A stretch of DNA of 17,071 nt from Gemmataceae bacterium (GCA_947490035.1 CANLGS010000014.1:1-17071), one strand, 5' to 3'. Positions 1 through 8,008 are shown, numbered from the stretch's first letter. A program made the numbers and translations. Notes: a model not told the origin generated them from the sequence alone.

Positions 1-567
1 CCGCGAAGCGCGGCCACCCTCTCCCGCAAGGGGGGAGGGCAAAACCAGAATCAGGCCGCTACAACCGGTCGCGACGGCGAATCTCATCCCCCAATCGGAA
101 AAATCCGACCACTCCCGACCGCCGGGTCTTTCGGGGTGAGCTATAGAACTGGCAAGCTGCGAATTCTCCGCACGCTCCGGAAACTCCGAAACATTGAAGG
201 AACCCGACCCGCCCGGTCGATTCAGAGGGCGGGGAGAACAGGCGGTACGCGACACAGCTCTAGTAAATCCGGTAAGGTTCGACGGACCGGCAGGCTCGAC
301 CGAGTCCGCAAGGTTGTCCCGACCCGGAAGAATCAGACCGCGACGCCGAGGGTTGCGACCAACAGCGGGCTTTACGGTCCCGGTCATCGCCCGTTCCCGC
401 GGACGACCGGAACCGAAGCGCGCGGCCGTGTGAGGCCGCACGCGTGGGCGGTGCCGTTAGTAGCGGCTCCGCCCGGCCGACCCGATCGTCTCTCCCCCGA
501 GGAGGCGAACGCAACGGGCCGGTCACCGCTGACCGTTGGGCCATTTGTCTCCGAGGGGTTGGCACCC
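1..567. other. Non-coding leader upstream of cpaB
   Basis: I can support no gene in this stretch. The cpaB frame stays open upstream from about position 136, but the translated extension is an Arg/Gly/Thr-rich low-complexity string with no domain, no signal peptide and no ribosome-binding site. Such open frames are common by chance in GC-rich DNA. Small dyads are visible at 1-13 (CCGCG/CGCGG), 17-39, and 422-439 (GCGGCC/GGCCGC). As the sequence before the first gene of a pilus operon it should contain the operon promoter, but I found no convincing -35/-10 or sigma-54 pair. Confidence 0.55.
17..39. repeat. Short C/G-rich hairpin, possible repeat remnant
   Basis: CCCTCTCCC (17-25) pairs with GGGGGAGGG (31-39) around a five-base loop, with one G-T pair. 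The style resembles the CCCTCCCC/GGGGAGGG palindrome found inside the gene at the other end of the window, so this may be one end of a related element cut by the window border. It could also be a terminator stem of an upstream gene, although no T-tract follows. Confidence 0.35.
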
Positions 568-1821
568 ATGAAGCAGAAGAACGTAATCCTGATGGTGGTG
601 GCGGTCGGGTGCGGGCTTGTGGCCGCGTTCCTGACCTCGCAGATGAGCGCTAAACCGATCGACCAGGTCGAGGTGGTCGTCGCGGCGAAGGACCTCGCGG
701 TCGGCACCACGCTGACGCGCGAAGACCTCAAGGACTTGGTCAAGGTGGTGAAGCGGCCGAAGGAAGGGTTGTCGCCGACGGCGGTCCTCAACCCCGAAGA
801 CCTGGTGGACAAGCGGCTCTCGCGCCCGGTGCGGGCCGACGAGACGATCAACTCCGCGGACCTGAACAAGGGTGCGGTCATCACCCTCCCGCCGGGGCAC
901 GACATGGTGTCGCTGCAAGTCGGGGCGGCGCAGGCGGCGGCCGGGTTCGTCGGGCCGGGCAGCCGGGTGAACGTGCTCGCCACGCTCCGCCTCGGCACCG
1001 AACTGAAGGCGTTCCCGCTGCTGGTGAACATGCTCGTGGTCGCGGTCGATACCAACGTCGCCTACGTCAAGGACAGCAACGGCACGTTCCCCACGATGAG
1101 CATGGTGTCGTTCGCGGTCAAGGGGAAGGAAGCGCTCCTGCTGTCGCTCGCCAAGAGCCGCGGCTGCACCATCGAACTGATGCTCCGCCACCAGGACAAG
1201 AACCCGGACGACGACAAGAAGTACAACATCGACGAGGTCATCAAGCTGCTGTCCGACGAGAAGGAGAAGGCGGACATCAAGGGCGCGGTGAGCAACGGCG
1301 ACGGCACCAAGAAGGATCCGGTCGCGCTGCCGGCCAAAGACCCGGTCGAGACGCAGCCGATGGTCGTGATGGTGAAGGTGCTCGTGGCCAAGAGCGACAT
1401 CGCCCCGAACACCGAGATCACGAAAGACCTGATCGCCGACGCGTTCGAGGAGAAGAAGCTGCCGAAGGAGTTCGCCGGCAACGCGCTGGGCGACCTGGAA
1501 GAGGCGCTCGGCAAGTTCCTGAAGACGGGCGTGTCGAAGGGTCAGTGGGTGACGCCCGGCATGGTCGGGATTCAAGTTCCGAAGTCGATGCCGCAAGAGT
1601 CCTTCGACCCAAAGCCGGCCGATCCGAAGACTCCTCCGGCGCCGGTGGTGAAGCGGAAGACGCACGACGTGACGATCCACACGGCCGGCGGCGCGATGGT
1701 CATGCGGTACGAGGAAGTGACGCCGGGCCAGTGGAAGAAGGTCGCCGAACTGACCCCGGAGCAGGCGGCCCGCGAAGACAAGCCCGACGCGCCGAAGGCG
1801 GACGCCCCGAAACGCGACTGA
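568..1821 (+). CDS. cpaB: Flp pilus assembly protein CpaB (RcpC), SAF domains
   Basis: This is a 417-residue periplasmic partner of the Tad secretin, thought in this family to bind and stabilise the outer-membrane channel. The ATG at 568 is chosen because GAGGGG sits about ten bases upstream and because it opens directly into a membrane anchor (residues 5-23). A first SAF domain spans about 34-98 (VVVAAKDLAVGTTLTREDL) and the RcpC core about 105-213. A charged linker is followed by a second SAF-like block at about 266-333 (VLVAKSDIAPNTEITKDLI, then a hydrophobic SKGQWVTPGMVG end). A 70-residue Pro/Lys tail closes the protein. Typical CpaB proteins are 260-300 residues with one SAF domain, so this is an enlarged version. 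It is the first gene of the Tad operon. Identity is firm; the reading of the second SAF block is mine. Confidence 0.9.
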   Translation: MKQKNVILMVVAVGCGLVAAFLTSQMSAKPIDQVEVVVAAKDLAVGTTLTREDLKDLVKVVKRPKEGLSPTAVLNPEDLVDKRLSRPVRADETINSADLNKGAVITLPPGHDMVSLQVGAAQAAAGFVGPGSRVNVLATLRLGTELKAFPLLVNMLVVAVDTNVAYVKDSNGTFPTMSMVSFAVKGKEALLLSLAKSRGCTIELMLRHQDKNPDDDKKYNIDEVIKLLSDEKEKADIKGAVSNGDGTKKDPVALPAKDPVETQPMVVMVKVLVAKSDIAPNTEITKDLIADAFEEKKLPKEFAGNALGDLEEALGKFLKTGVSKGQWVTPGMVGIQVPKSMPQESFDPKPADPKTPPAPVVKRKTHDVTIHTAGGAMVMRYEEVTPGQWKKVAELTPEQAAREDKPDAPKADAPKRD

Positions 1822-1834
1822 GTGAGTGTGTGTT

Positions 1835-1897
1835 CTTGTGGCACAGGCTTTCAGCCTGTGATTCTCAGACACACAGGCTGAAAGCCTGTGCCACAAG
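1835..1897. repeat. Nested perfect inverted repeat (26-bp arms)
   Basis: The left arm (1835-1860) and right arm (1872-1897) are perfect 26-base reverse complements separated by 11 bases. Each arm contains its own palindrome, CACAGGCTTTCAGCCTGTG, so the element can form either one long cruciform or two short hairpins. It begins 14 bases after the cpaB stop. Two palindromic arms in inverted orientation is the layout of REPIN/BIME-type mobile repeats; a terminator role is possible but no T-tract follows. Confidence 0.85.
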
Positions 1898-2088
1898 AGC
1901 AGAATCTCGAAGCAACCCGTTCCGGTCGCGGAGGCGAAGTCCTCGGCCGGAACGAACCCCGACGGGTGCCCGCGGTCATGATGACCAACGGTTCGCGTCG
2001 GATGCCCTGGCGGGCGTAACACCCCGCCGCGACACTGGACCCCCGTCCGGCTCCGGCCCAAACCGGACGGCGGGATTAACCGTGCCGC

Positions 2089-2108
2089 AGGGCGGGGCAA
2101 CCCGCCCT
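2089..2108 (+). promoter_or_regulatory. GCAA-tetraloop hairpin ahead of the cpaC RBS
   Basis: AGGGCGGG (2089-2096) and CCCGCCCT (2101-2108) form a perfect 8-bp stem closed by the GNRA tetraloop GCAA. The stem ends eight bases before the GAGGAG ribosome-binding site of cpaC (2116-2121). No U-tract follows, so it is not a standard intrinsic terminator. A 5' end protecting the downstream mRNA, or an effect on translation initiation, is plausible but inferred. Confidence 0.5.
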
Positions 2109-2131
2109 AATCTACGAGGAGAGGTGACAGG

Positions 2132-3886
2132 ATGCACCGCAACCGTACCGCCGGCCGGCTTCTGCCCTGGGCTTTCGTTCTGACGCTCGGGCTGGTGGCT
2201 CTGACCACGGGCCGGGCGCAACCACCCGACCCCAAGAACCCGCCGCCGGCGGCCGCCGTCGATAAGACCGGCGCGCTCGTCGTCCCGCTCGGCGGCCTCG
2301 TGTCGTTCGACCCGAAGCTCGAATTCCCGCCGACTGACATTCTGATCAGCCGCGAGGACGTGCTCGGCGTCCGGCTCGACCCGAACAACCCGAAGATCCT
2401 GCTACTGACCGGCAAGGCTGCGGGCATCAGCCAACTGACCATCGTTCAGAAGGGCTTGCCGCAGCTCAAGTACGACGTGCTCGTTCAGCCGGACCTGGCG
2501 TTGCTCCGCAACCTCATCAAGCGGACCGTGCCGACCGCCAGCGTGGACGTGCAGCCGGGCATCGGCAACGTCATCGTCCTGAGCGGGTACGTGACCAGCC
2601 CGCAGGACGCGGACATCATCGCCCGGCTCGCGAACAGCGCCGTCGGCGGTGCCGCCGCCAACGTCATCAACGCCATCCAGGTGGGCGGCGTCCAGCAGGT
2701 CGAGATCGACGTGGTGATCGCGTCGGTAGACCGCACGCAGCTCCGCAGCCGCGGGTTCGACTTCGCGGCGCCGGGCCGCGGCAGCCTGTCGTTCAGCAGC
2801 CTCGTGAGCGGGTTGCTCGGCGCCCAGACCGGCGGCCTCGCCGCCCCGACGTTCAGCGGCGACTCGAACCTGCAAGTCGCGGTCGTGCCCAACCGGTTCT
2901 TCGGCGCCCTCCGCGCCCTGCGGACGGAAGGCGTCGCGAAGTTCCTGGCCGAACCGCGGGTCGTGACCCAGACCGGGCGCCCGGCGTTCTTCCGGGCCGG
3001 CGGCCAGCAGGCGATCCTCAGCGCCACCTCCGGCATCACCGGCCCCGGCGTGACGCTGGTGCCGTTCGGCACCGAACTCGAAGTCGTGCCCATCGTGTAC
3101 GGCAACGGGATGATCTGGCTGGACATCAACCCGCGCATCACGGCGGTCAGCCAGGGTCTCGGCATCACGGTCAACGGGGCCGCCAGCCCCGGCTTCACCG
3201 AGCAGAGCGTCCGGTCCACGGTGCTGCTGGAGTCCGGCCAGACGTTCGCCATCGGCGGGCTGATCCAGAACAGCGTGAACGCCTCGTCGTCGAAGGTGCC
3301 GCTGCTGGGCGACCTGCCGTTCATCGGCACCGGCTTCAGCCGGGTGGACCACACGATCCGCGAGAGCGAGTTGGTGATCCTGGTGACCCCGCGTTTGGTC
3401 CACCCGATGGACCCGTGCCAGGCGCCGAAGCGCCTTCCCGGACAAGAAACCCGCACGCCCGACGATTATGAACTATTCTTGGAAAACGTCCTGGAGGCGC
3501 CCCGCGGGCAGCGGAAGGTGTGGAACGGGAAGTGTTACAACGCCCCGTACAAGTCCGACCCGACGCTCGGCAAGTACCCGTGCGGCCCGAACGGCACCTG
3601 CCTGCCCGGCAACGCGGCCGGCGCCCTGATTAATCCGATGCCCCAGGGCGGCTACCAGACCGGCCGGGCGATGCCCGCACCCACGACGATGCCGGCGGTG
3701 TCGGCGCCCCCGGCGGTCCTCCCGAGCGCCGGGGCGAGTATCCCAATGCCGGTGGCCGAAGTGCCGGCGACGCCGCCAACGACGCTCCCGCCGATCTCCG
3801 GGGTGCCCGTGGGTACGCCGGAGCCGGTGCCGGTGACTCTGCCCCCGCTCCCGCCGCTGGGCGGGGCACCACTTCCGCCGCAATAA
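2132..3886 (+). CDS. cpaC: Tad outer-membrane secretin CpaC (RcpA)
   Basis: This 584-residue protein forms the outer-membrane channel of the Flp pilus. The ATG at 2132 has GAGGAG ten bases upstream. A signal peptide covers about 1-29 (hydrophobic 11-25, cleavage near GRA-Q). The pilus/secretin N-domain spans about 48-116, a BON-like domain about 120-185 and the secretin core about 188-424. The core holds the hallmark VPLLGDLPFIG at 389-399 and the closing strand SELVILVTPRLV at 412-423. The C-terminal 160 residues are unusual: a Cys-containing segment (C429, C468, C484, C490) and then a long Pro/Ala/Thr-rich tail from about 500 to the end. Typical CpaC proteins end soon after the secretin domain. 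Its place after cpaB is the standard Tad order. Confidence 0.93.
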   Translation: MHRNRTAGRLLPWAFVLTLGLVALTTGRAQPPDPKNPPPAAAVDKTGALVVPLGGLVSFDPKLEFPPTDILISREDVLGVRLDPNNPKILLLTGKAAGISQLTIVQKGLPQLKYDVLVQPDLALLRNLIKRTVPTASVDVQPGIGNVIVLSGYVTSPQDADIIARLANSAVGGAAANVINAIQVGGVQQVEIDVVIASVDRTQLRSRGFDFAAPGRGSLSFSSLVSGLLGAQTGGLAAPTFSGDSNLQVAVVPNRFFGALRALRTEGVAKFLAEPRVVTQTGRPAFFRAGGQQAILSATSGITGPGVTLVPFGTELEVVPIVYGNGMIWLDINPRITAVSQGLGITVNGAASPGFTEQSVRSTVLLESGQTFAIGGLIQNSVNASSSKVPLLGDLPFIGTGFSRVDHTIRESELVILVTPRLVHPMDPCQAPKRLPGQETRTPDDYELFLENVLEAPRGQRKVWNGKCYNAPYKSDPTLGKYPCGPNGTCLPGNAAGALINPMPQGGYQTGRAMPAPTTMPAVSAPPAVLPSAGASIPMPVAEVPATPPTTLPPISGVPVGTPEPVPVTLPPLPPLGGAPLPPQ

Positions 3887-3920
3887 CGCCGCGGCGCGAA
3901 ATGGTGTGCTAGCCTTCCTT

Positions 3921-3951
3921 CGACCCCGGCGTGAAAATCGCGCCGGGGTCG
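3921..3951. promoter_or_regulatory. GC-rich stem-loop in the cpaC-cpaE gap
   Basis: CGACCCCGGCG (3921-3931) and CGCCGGGGTCG (3941-3951) form a perfect 11-bp stem with a 9-base, A-rich loop. It lies 34 bases after the cpaC stop and about 50 before cpaE. No T-tract follows, so it may be a weak terminator, an attenuator or a processing/stability structure. A very similar CGCCGGGGTCGG motif recurs in the gap before the 74-residue gene (near 9808). Confidence 0.55.
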
Positions 3952-4003
3952 GGGTGCAGGACGAGATCGACCCCTACGCGGCACAACTGACCCGGTGGCG
4001 GCC

Positions 4004-5227
4004 ATGCAACGCGTCGCGATCGTAGACCCGAACGAATCGACCCGCGAGTCGCTCCGCACCCTGCTCCTGGGCGTGGACTTCGTGTGGCTCGAAGCGGAAT
4101 GCGCACGCTACGAGTATTTCTTCGAGGTGATTCAGGCGTCCACCCCGGACCTCGTGATCGTCACCCTGGACGCGGACAAGAACAAAGCCCTACAGATGAT
4201 CGGCCAGCTCTCGGTCGAACACCCGAAACTGCCCATCCTGACCATCAGCCACGACCACCAGGCGCTGCTCCAGTCGCTCCAGAGGGGGGCGAAGTATTTC
4301 CTGACGCACCCGGTCGGGTTGGAAGACATGCTCAACGCGCTGCGGCGCGCACTGGGCGAGAACGGCGGCACCGACTCGCCCACGGCCGGCGGCAGCGCCA
4401 GCGCCCGGCAGACCGGTTCGTCGTCGATGATCGCGGTCCTCGGCTCTCGCGGCGGGGTCGGCACCACGACCCTCGCCGTGAACATGGCCGCGACGCTGGC
4501 CGCCGACCCGATGAACTCGGCCGCCCTCATCGACCTCGACCTCACCCTCGGCGACGCCGACATCGCGCTGGAAGTCGAGGGGTTCGAGAACATCAGCATC
4601 GCGGACCTGGCGCGGAACATCGAACGACTGGACATGAACTTCCTCCGCCGCGCGATGGCGAAGCACGAATCGACCGGGCTGGCGATCCTCTGCCACCCGC
4701 TCGAAATCGCGGAAGTCGGTGCCATCCACGAGCAGCACGTGGAGCGCATCCTCAACCTGCTCAAGATCAGCTACACGCACCTGGTCCTCGACCTGAGCAA
4801 GTGCCTGCTGCCGACCGACCTGATGGCCCTCCGCATGGCCGACGTCATCATGCTGGTCGCGCAACTGGAACTGTCGAGCCTGCGGAACGTGGTGCGGCTG
4901 ATCCACTGCCTCGGCGGGGAGGAGAACCTCGCGGACAAGATTCGCGTGGTCATCAACCGCCAGGGCGCGGACTCGGTGGAAGAGGGGATCAGTCTGAAGA
5001 AGGCCGAAGAGGTGATCGGCAAGCCGATCTTCTGGCAGGTGCCCAACGACACGAAGGCCGTGATCGGCGCCCGCGTGGCCGGCCACCCGCTGGGGCGGCA
5101 CGCCCCGAAGAGCCGCGTCCAACAGAGCATCTACGGGCTTACCCAGGCGCTGTACGGCAAACCGGTCGGCGCGCCGGCCGACACCAAGGGCAGCAAGGGC
5201 GGCTGGGGTTTCTTCGGCAAGCGATAG
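4004..5227 (+). CDS. cpaE: Pilus assembly protein CpaE/TadZ (receiver-like plus MinD/ParA-like ATPase)
   Basis: This 407-residue protein is the polar localisation factor of Tad machines. Residues 1-117 resemble a response-regulator receiver (VAIVDPNESTRESL start, LVIVTLD strand with D56), but the usual conserved Lys before Pro is replaced by His (THPVG, 101-105). After a Ser/Gly linker comes a MinD/ParA-type domain, about 141-385. Its P-loop, GSRGGVGTTT (147-156), has Thr where the Walker Lys is expected and Arg in place of the deviant signature Lys. The following ALIDLDLTLGDADIAL (174-189) matches the ParA Asp-rich strand. Deviant P-loops are known in the TadZ branch, so a localisation role without strong ATP hydrolysis is plausible. 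The ATG at 4004 lacks a clear ribosome-binding site; a GTG three codons upstream (3995) is an equally possible start. Confidence 0.88.
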   Translation: MQRVAIVDPNESTRESLRTLLLGVDFVWLEAECARYEYFFEVIQASTPDLVIVTLDADKNKALQMIGQLSVEHPKLPILTISHDHQALLQSLQRGAKYFLTHPVGLEDMLNALRRALGENGGTDSPTAGGSASARQTGSSSMIAVLGSRGGVGTTTLAVNMAATLAADPMNSAALIDLDLTLGDADIALEVEGFENISIADLARNIERLDMNFLRRAMAKHESTGLAILCHPLEIAEVGAIHEQHVERILNLLKISYTHLVLDLSKCLLPTDLMALRMADVIMLVAQLELSSLRNVVRLIHCLGGEENLADKIRVVINRQGADSVEEGISLKKAEEVIGKPIFWQVPNDTKAVIGARVAGHPLGRHAPKSRVQQSIYGLTQALYGKPVGAPADTKGSKGGWGFFGKR

Positions 5228-5239
5228 CAGCATTCTTGT

Positions 5240-5322
5240 CGAGCGGGGGGCGTAAGCCCCCTGTTTGGAACGAAGTGAGTGGCGATGGCGAGGTTGAACA
5301 GGGGGCTTACGCCCCCCGCTCG
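5240..5322. repeat. REPIN-like inverted repeat, GTAA family copy 1
   Basis: Arms of 26 bases (5240-5265 and 5297-5322) are perfect reverse complements around a 31-base spacer. Each arm contains GGGGGCGTAAGCCCCC, itself a palindrome, which on the GTAA strand would fold in RNA with a GNRA-type loop. Further copies lie at 14895-14981 and 15841-15927 with the same arms and unrelated spacers. This copy fills most of the cpaE-cpaF gap. Its translation stays open, so a naive gene call would extend cpaF upstream into it. Confidence 0.88.
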
Positions 5323-5356
5323 CCTCAAGCACACGATTCCAAAAGCACCGAACATC

Positions 5357-6751
5357 ATGAGCCGACTTCAGCAGGGTATCTCGAAGCTCAACAGCCTCAA
5401 CGGGGCGACCGGCGGGGGCGCGAGCGGCATCTCGCGCCTGTCCAGCCCGAGCATGGTCGGCGGGGCAGGGAACGGCAAGAACTTCGACGAACTGAAGCGC
5501 CAGATTCACTCGAAGCTCGTCGAGCGGCTCGACTTCACGCGCGTCAAAGACCTGTCCAGCGAGGCCATGCGGCGCGACATCCGCCGCGTCATCGAGCACC
5601 TGTGCGACACCGAGAACCCGCTGCTCAACCGCATCGAGCGCGAGAAGCTGATCGAAGAGGTTCTCGACGAGACGCTCGGGTTCGGCCCGCTGGAGATTCT
5701 GCTCAAAGACCCGACGGTCTCCGACATCCTGGTGAACGGCCCGCACAAGTGTTATGTGGAGCGCCGCGGCAAGCTCGAAAAGACCGAAGTGAAGTTCCGC
5801 GACAACGACCACCTGATGCAGATCATCGACCGCATCGTGTCGAAGGTCGGGCGGCGCGTGGATGAAACCAGCCCGATGGTTGATGCGCGGTTGCCGGACG
5901 GCTCGCGCGTGAACGCGGTCATCCCGCCGATCTCACTGGACGGGCCGACCCTCAGCATCCGGCGCTTCGGTGCGAACCCGCTGAAGCTCGAAGACCTGCT
6001 GAACTACAAGGCGTTCACGCCCGAAATGGCGATGCTGATGGAGGCGTGCATCAAGGCCCGGCTCAACGTGCTCATCAGCGGCGGCACCGGTTGCGGTAAG
6101 ACCACGCTGCTGAACACGCTGTCGAGCTTCATCCCGTCCGACGAGCGCGTCGTGACGATCGAAGATGCGGCCGAACTGCAACTGCAACAGGATCACGTGG
6201 TGCGGTTGGAAACGCGACCGCCGAACATCGAGGGCAAGGGGGCGGTGACCACCCGCGACTGCGTGCGGAACGCCCTACGTATGCGGCCGGAGCGCATCAT
6301 CATCGGCGAGGTGCGCGGCTCCGAGGCGCTGGACATGCTGCAAGCCATGAACACCGGTCACGGCGGGTCGCTCGCGACCTTGCACGCGAACACGCCTCGT
6401 GAGGCGCTCACGCGGTTGGAAACGATGATTATGATGGGCGGCTTCGAGCTGCCGATCAAGGCGATGCGGCAGCAGATCAGTTCGGCCATCGACATCATCA
6501 TCCAGGCGAACCGGCTCCAGGGCGGGCCGCGCAAGGTGACCCACATCACCGAGGTGATGAACATGGAGCAGGACATCATCATCATGCAGGAAATCTTCCG
6601 GCACAAGCAGCTCGGCATCGACCAGAACGGCCGCGCGTACGGCCAGTTCGAGGCGACCGGGGTGCGGCCGACGTTCATCAACCGACTGGAATCCAAGGGC
6701 GTGAAGCTCCCGAGCAACATGTTCGCCGAGCGCGTCCTGATGAGGGACTGA
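5357..6751 (+). CDS. cpaF: Tad pilus assembly ATPase CpaF (TadA)
   Basis: This 464-residue member of the PilT/VirB11 secretion ATPase family drives Flp pilus assembly at the inner membrane. The Walker A GGTGCGKT is at 242-249. An Asp-box-like [12 protein letters not shown] follows at 265-276, Walker [10 protein letters not shown] at 313-321 and the His box [15 protein letters not shown] at 333-347. The N-terminal helical domain (about 42-130) carries the family signature [21 protein letters not shown]. The first 40 residues are Gly/Ser-rich and probably disordered. I take the ATG at 5357; the frame is open further upstream to a GTG at 5279, but that part translates the repeat. No strong ribosome-binding site is visible. 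Length and motifs are normal for the family. Confidence 0.94.
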   Translation: MSRLQQGISKLNSLNGATGGGASGISRLSSPSMVGGAGNGKNFDELKRQIHSKLVERLDFTRVKDLSSEAMRRDIRRVIEHLCDTENPLLNRIEREKLIEEVLDETLGFGPLEILLKDPTVSDILVNGPHKCYVERRGKLEKTEVKFRDNDHLMQIIDRIVSKVGRRVDETSPMVDARLPDGSRVNAVIPPISLDGPTLSIRRFGANPLKLEDLLNYKAFTPEMAMLMEACIKARLNVLISGGTGCGKTTLLNTLSSFIPSDERVVTIEDAAELQLQQDHVVRLETRPPNIEGKGAVTTRDCVRNALRMRPERIIIGEVRGSEALDMLQAMNTGHGGSLATLHANTPREALTRLETMIMMGGFELPIKAMRQQISSAIDIIIQANRLQGGPRKVTHITEVMNMEQDIIIMQEIFRHKQLGIDQNGRAYGQFEATGVRPTFINRLESKGVKLPSNMFAERVLMRD

Positions 6752-6753
6752 CC

Positions 6754-6906
6754 TCCGAATTCGGAACGCGGAATTCGGAATGCGGAACAGAAGGCAGGAC
6801 GCCAGCCAACCAGACGAACACCAGAGGGCGGAACCGGCGCGGCGCGAAATCGGGAGACTCGTTTCTTCATTCCGAATTCCGAATTCCGCACTCCGAATTC
6901 CGCATT
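6754..6906. repeat. Inverted heptamer arrays H1 (ATTCCGA type)
   Basis: The left array (6754-6788) reads as five 7-base units such as TCGGAAC, GCGGAAT and TCGGAAT. The right array (6869-6903) reads as five units of the opposite strand, such as ATTCCGA, ATTCCGC and ACTCCGA. The two are imperfect reverse complements separated by 80 bases that contain no gene. The element takes up nearly the whole cpaF-tadB gap. The strict 7-nt period is shared with the elements in the next gaps, whose unit sequences differ. Confidence 0.85.
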
Positions 6907-6920
6907 ATTAAGGGTCTCCG

Positions 6921-7880
6921 ATGATCTCGATGTTGCTCCCGCTCCTGATCGGCGGCCTGGTGATCGCGATGGTCGCCTTGCTGTACAGCGCGCTGCGCAA
7001 GAACACCGAGGGCGCCGCCGCGGACCGGCTCGACCAGTTGGTCGGGCGCAACGTGCGCAAGGACTCGTCGGCCGACATGCTGCTCAAGCAGGCGCTCCAG
7101 GAGGTGGGCCGCAAGACGCTGATGGACAAGCTGATGCCGGAGTTCTTCAACCTCACGAAGACCTTCGAGCAGGCCGACTGCAACATCAAGCCGAGCGCGC
7201 TGTTCGGCATCTCGCTCGGGCTGGGCGTCCTCGGCGCGGCGCTGTCCATCTGGCTGGTGAACATGTACGTGCTGCCGCTGGGGGCGCTGCTGTTCTTCAC
7301 GCTCCCGTGGATCTGGCTGTACGCCAAGCGCGCCAACCGGCTGAAGCGGTTCGCCGGCCAACTGTCCGACGCGATGGAGCTGGTGGCCCGCGCCCTGCGC
7401 GCCGGGCACTCGCTCGCGGCCGGGATGCACGTGGTGGCCGAAGAAATGCCGGCCCCGATCTGCAAGGAGTTCGGCCGGGTGTACGAAGAGCAGAACCTGG
7501 GCATCCCGCTCGAAGAGGCGCTCAAGGGCATGTGCGACCGCGTGCCGAACCTCGACCTGCGGTTCTTCGTGACCTCGGTCGCGATTCAGCGCCAGACCGG
7601 TGGCGACCTGGCCGAAATCCTCGACCGCATCGGGCACGTGATCCGCGAGCGGTTCAAGATTCTCGGCCAGGTGAAGGCGCTTACCGCCGAAGGCCGGCTG
7701 TCCGGCGTGGTCCTCATCGCCCTGCCGATCGGCCTGTTCATCATGATGCTGTGGATGAAGCCGGACTACGTGCAACTGCTGTGGAAAGACCCGATGGGCG
7801 TGAAGATGTCGATCGGGGCCATCGTCCTCATGCTGCTCGGCTCGTTCGCCATCAAGAAGATCGTGGACATCAAGGTGTAA
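6921..7880 (+). CDS. tadB: Tad platform protein TadB (type II secretion system F family)
   Basis: This 319-residue inner-membrane protein is one of the two platform proteins that couple CpaF to pilin assembly. The ATG at 6921 has AAGGG six bases upstream (6910-6914). Predicted membrane segments lie at about 3-23, 92-113, 116-134, 260-279 and 296-316. The cytoplasmic T2SSF domain, about 144-270, starts with FAGQLSDAMELVARALRAGHS and holds the typical PLEEALKGMCDRVP and RQTGGDLAEILDRI stretches. Length and topology are as expected for TadB. The next gene encodes its partner TadC. Confidence 0.92.
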   Translation: MISMLLPLLIGGLVIAMVALLYSALRKNTEGAAADRLDQLVGRNVRKDSSADMLLKQALQEVGRKTLMDKLMPEFFNLTKTFEQADCNIKPSALFGISLGLGVLGAALSIWLVNMYVLPLGALLFFTLPWIWLYAKRANRLKRFAGQLSDAMELVARALRAGHSLAAGMHVVAEEMPAPICKEFGRVYEEQNLGIPLEEALKGMCDRVPNLDLRFFVTSVAIQRQTGGDLAEILDRIGHVIRERFKILGQVKALTAEGRLSGVVLIALPIGLFIMMLWMKPDYVQLLWKDPMGVKMSIGAIVLMLLGSFAIKKIVDIKV

Positions 7881-7888
7881 CGGAGCGA

Positions 7889-7994
7889 TTGGCTATTAGC
7901 TGTTGGCTAGTAGCCACAAAAAGCAACCCAACGGCAGCGCTTACTCACTCGACGAACAACGACTGGCCAACAGCTAACAGCTAAGAGCCAACAG
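7889..7994. repeat. Inverted heptamer arrays H2 (AGCYAAC type)
   Basis: The left array (7889-7916) is built of 7-base units TTGGCTA, TTAGCTG, TTGGCTA and a diverged GTAGCCA. The right array (7965-7992) has the units GGCCAAC, AGCTAAC, AGCTAAG and AGCCAAC, the reverse-complement type. About 48 unrelated bases separate them. It fills the tadB-tadC gap and ends just before the tadC ribosome-binding site. It has the same layout as the neighbouring-gap elements with another unit sequence. Confidence 0.82.
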
Positions 7995-8008
7995 CTTGGA
8001 GAGAAGCC

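Larger units (their letters stand above)
1822..2131. other. cpaB-cpaC intergenic region with several stem-loops
   Basis: This 310-base gap has no gene. It holds a long nested palindrome (1835-1897), a stem of CGTTCCGG with CCGGAACG (1918-1925 and 1947-1954), a weak GTCCGG/CCGGAC dyad near 2045-2068, and a stable tetraloop hairpin just before the cpaC ribosome-binding site (2089-2108). Read as RNA, the region is rich in structure and could separate expression of cpaB and cpaC. I see no clear promoter. Confidence 0.6.

Noticed and set aside
136..567. Upstream extension of cpaB by 144 codons
   Set aside because: It would bury the membrane anchor far inside the protein, has no ribosome-binding site and looks non-coding. 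The ATG at 568 has a good site and the expected N-terminus.
523..2100. 525-residue minus-strand frame over cpaB
   Set aside because: Antisense shadow of cpaB with low-complexity Arg/His/Leu composition, and it reads through the palindrome at 1835-1897.
5279..5356. Upstream GTG start of cpaF
   Set aside because: The added residues are mostly a translation of the GTAA-family repeat and are not part of the family.
4084..5865. 593-residue + strand frame over cpaE and cpaF
   Set aside because: Out-of-frame shadow, Arg/Pro/Gly-rich, spanning two well-recognised genes and a repeat.
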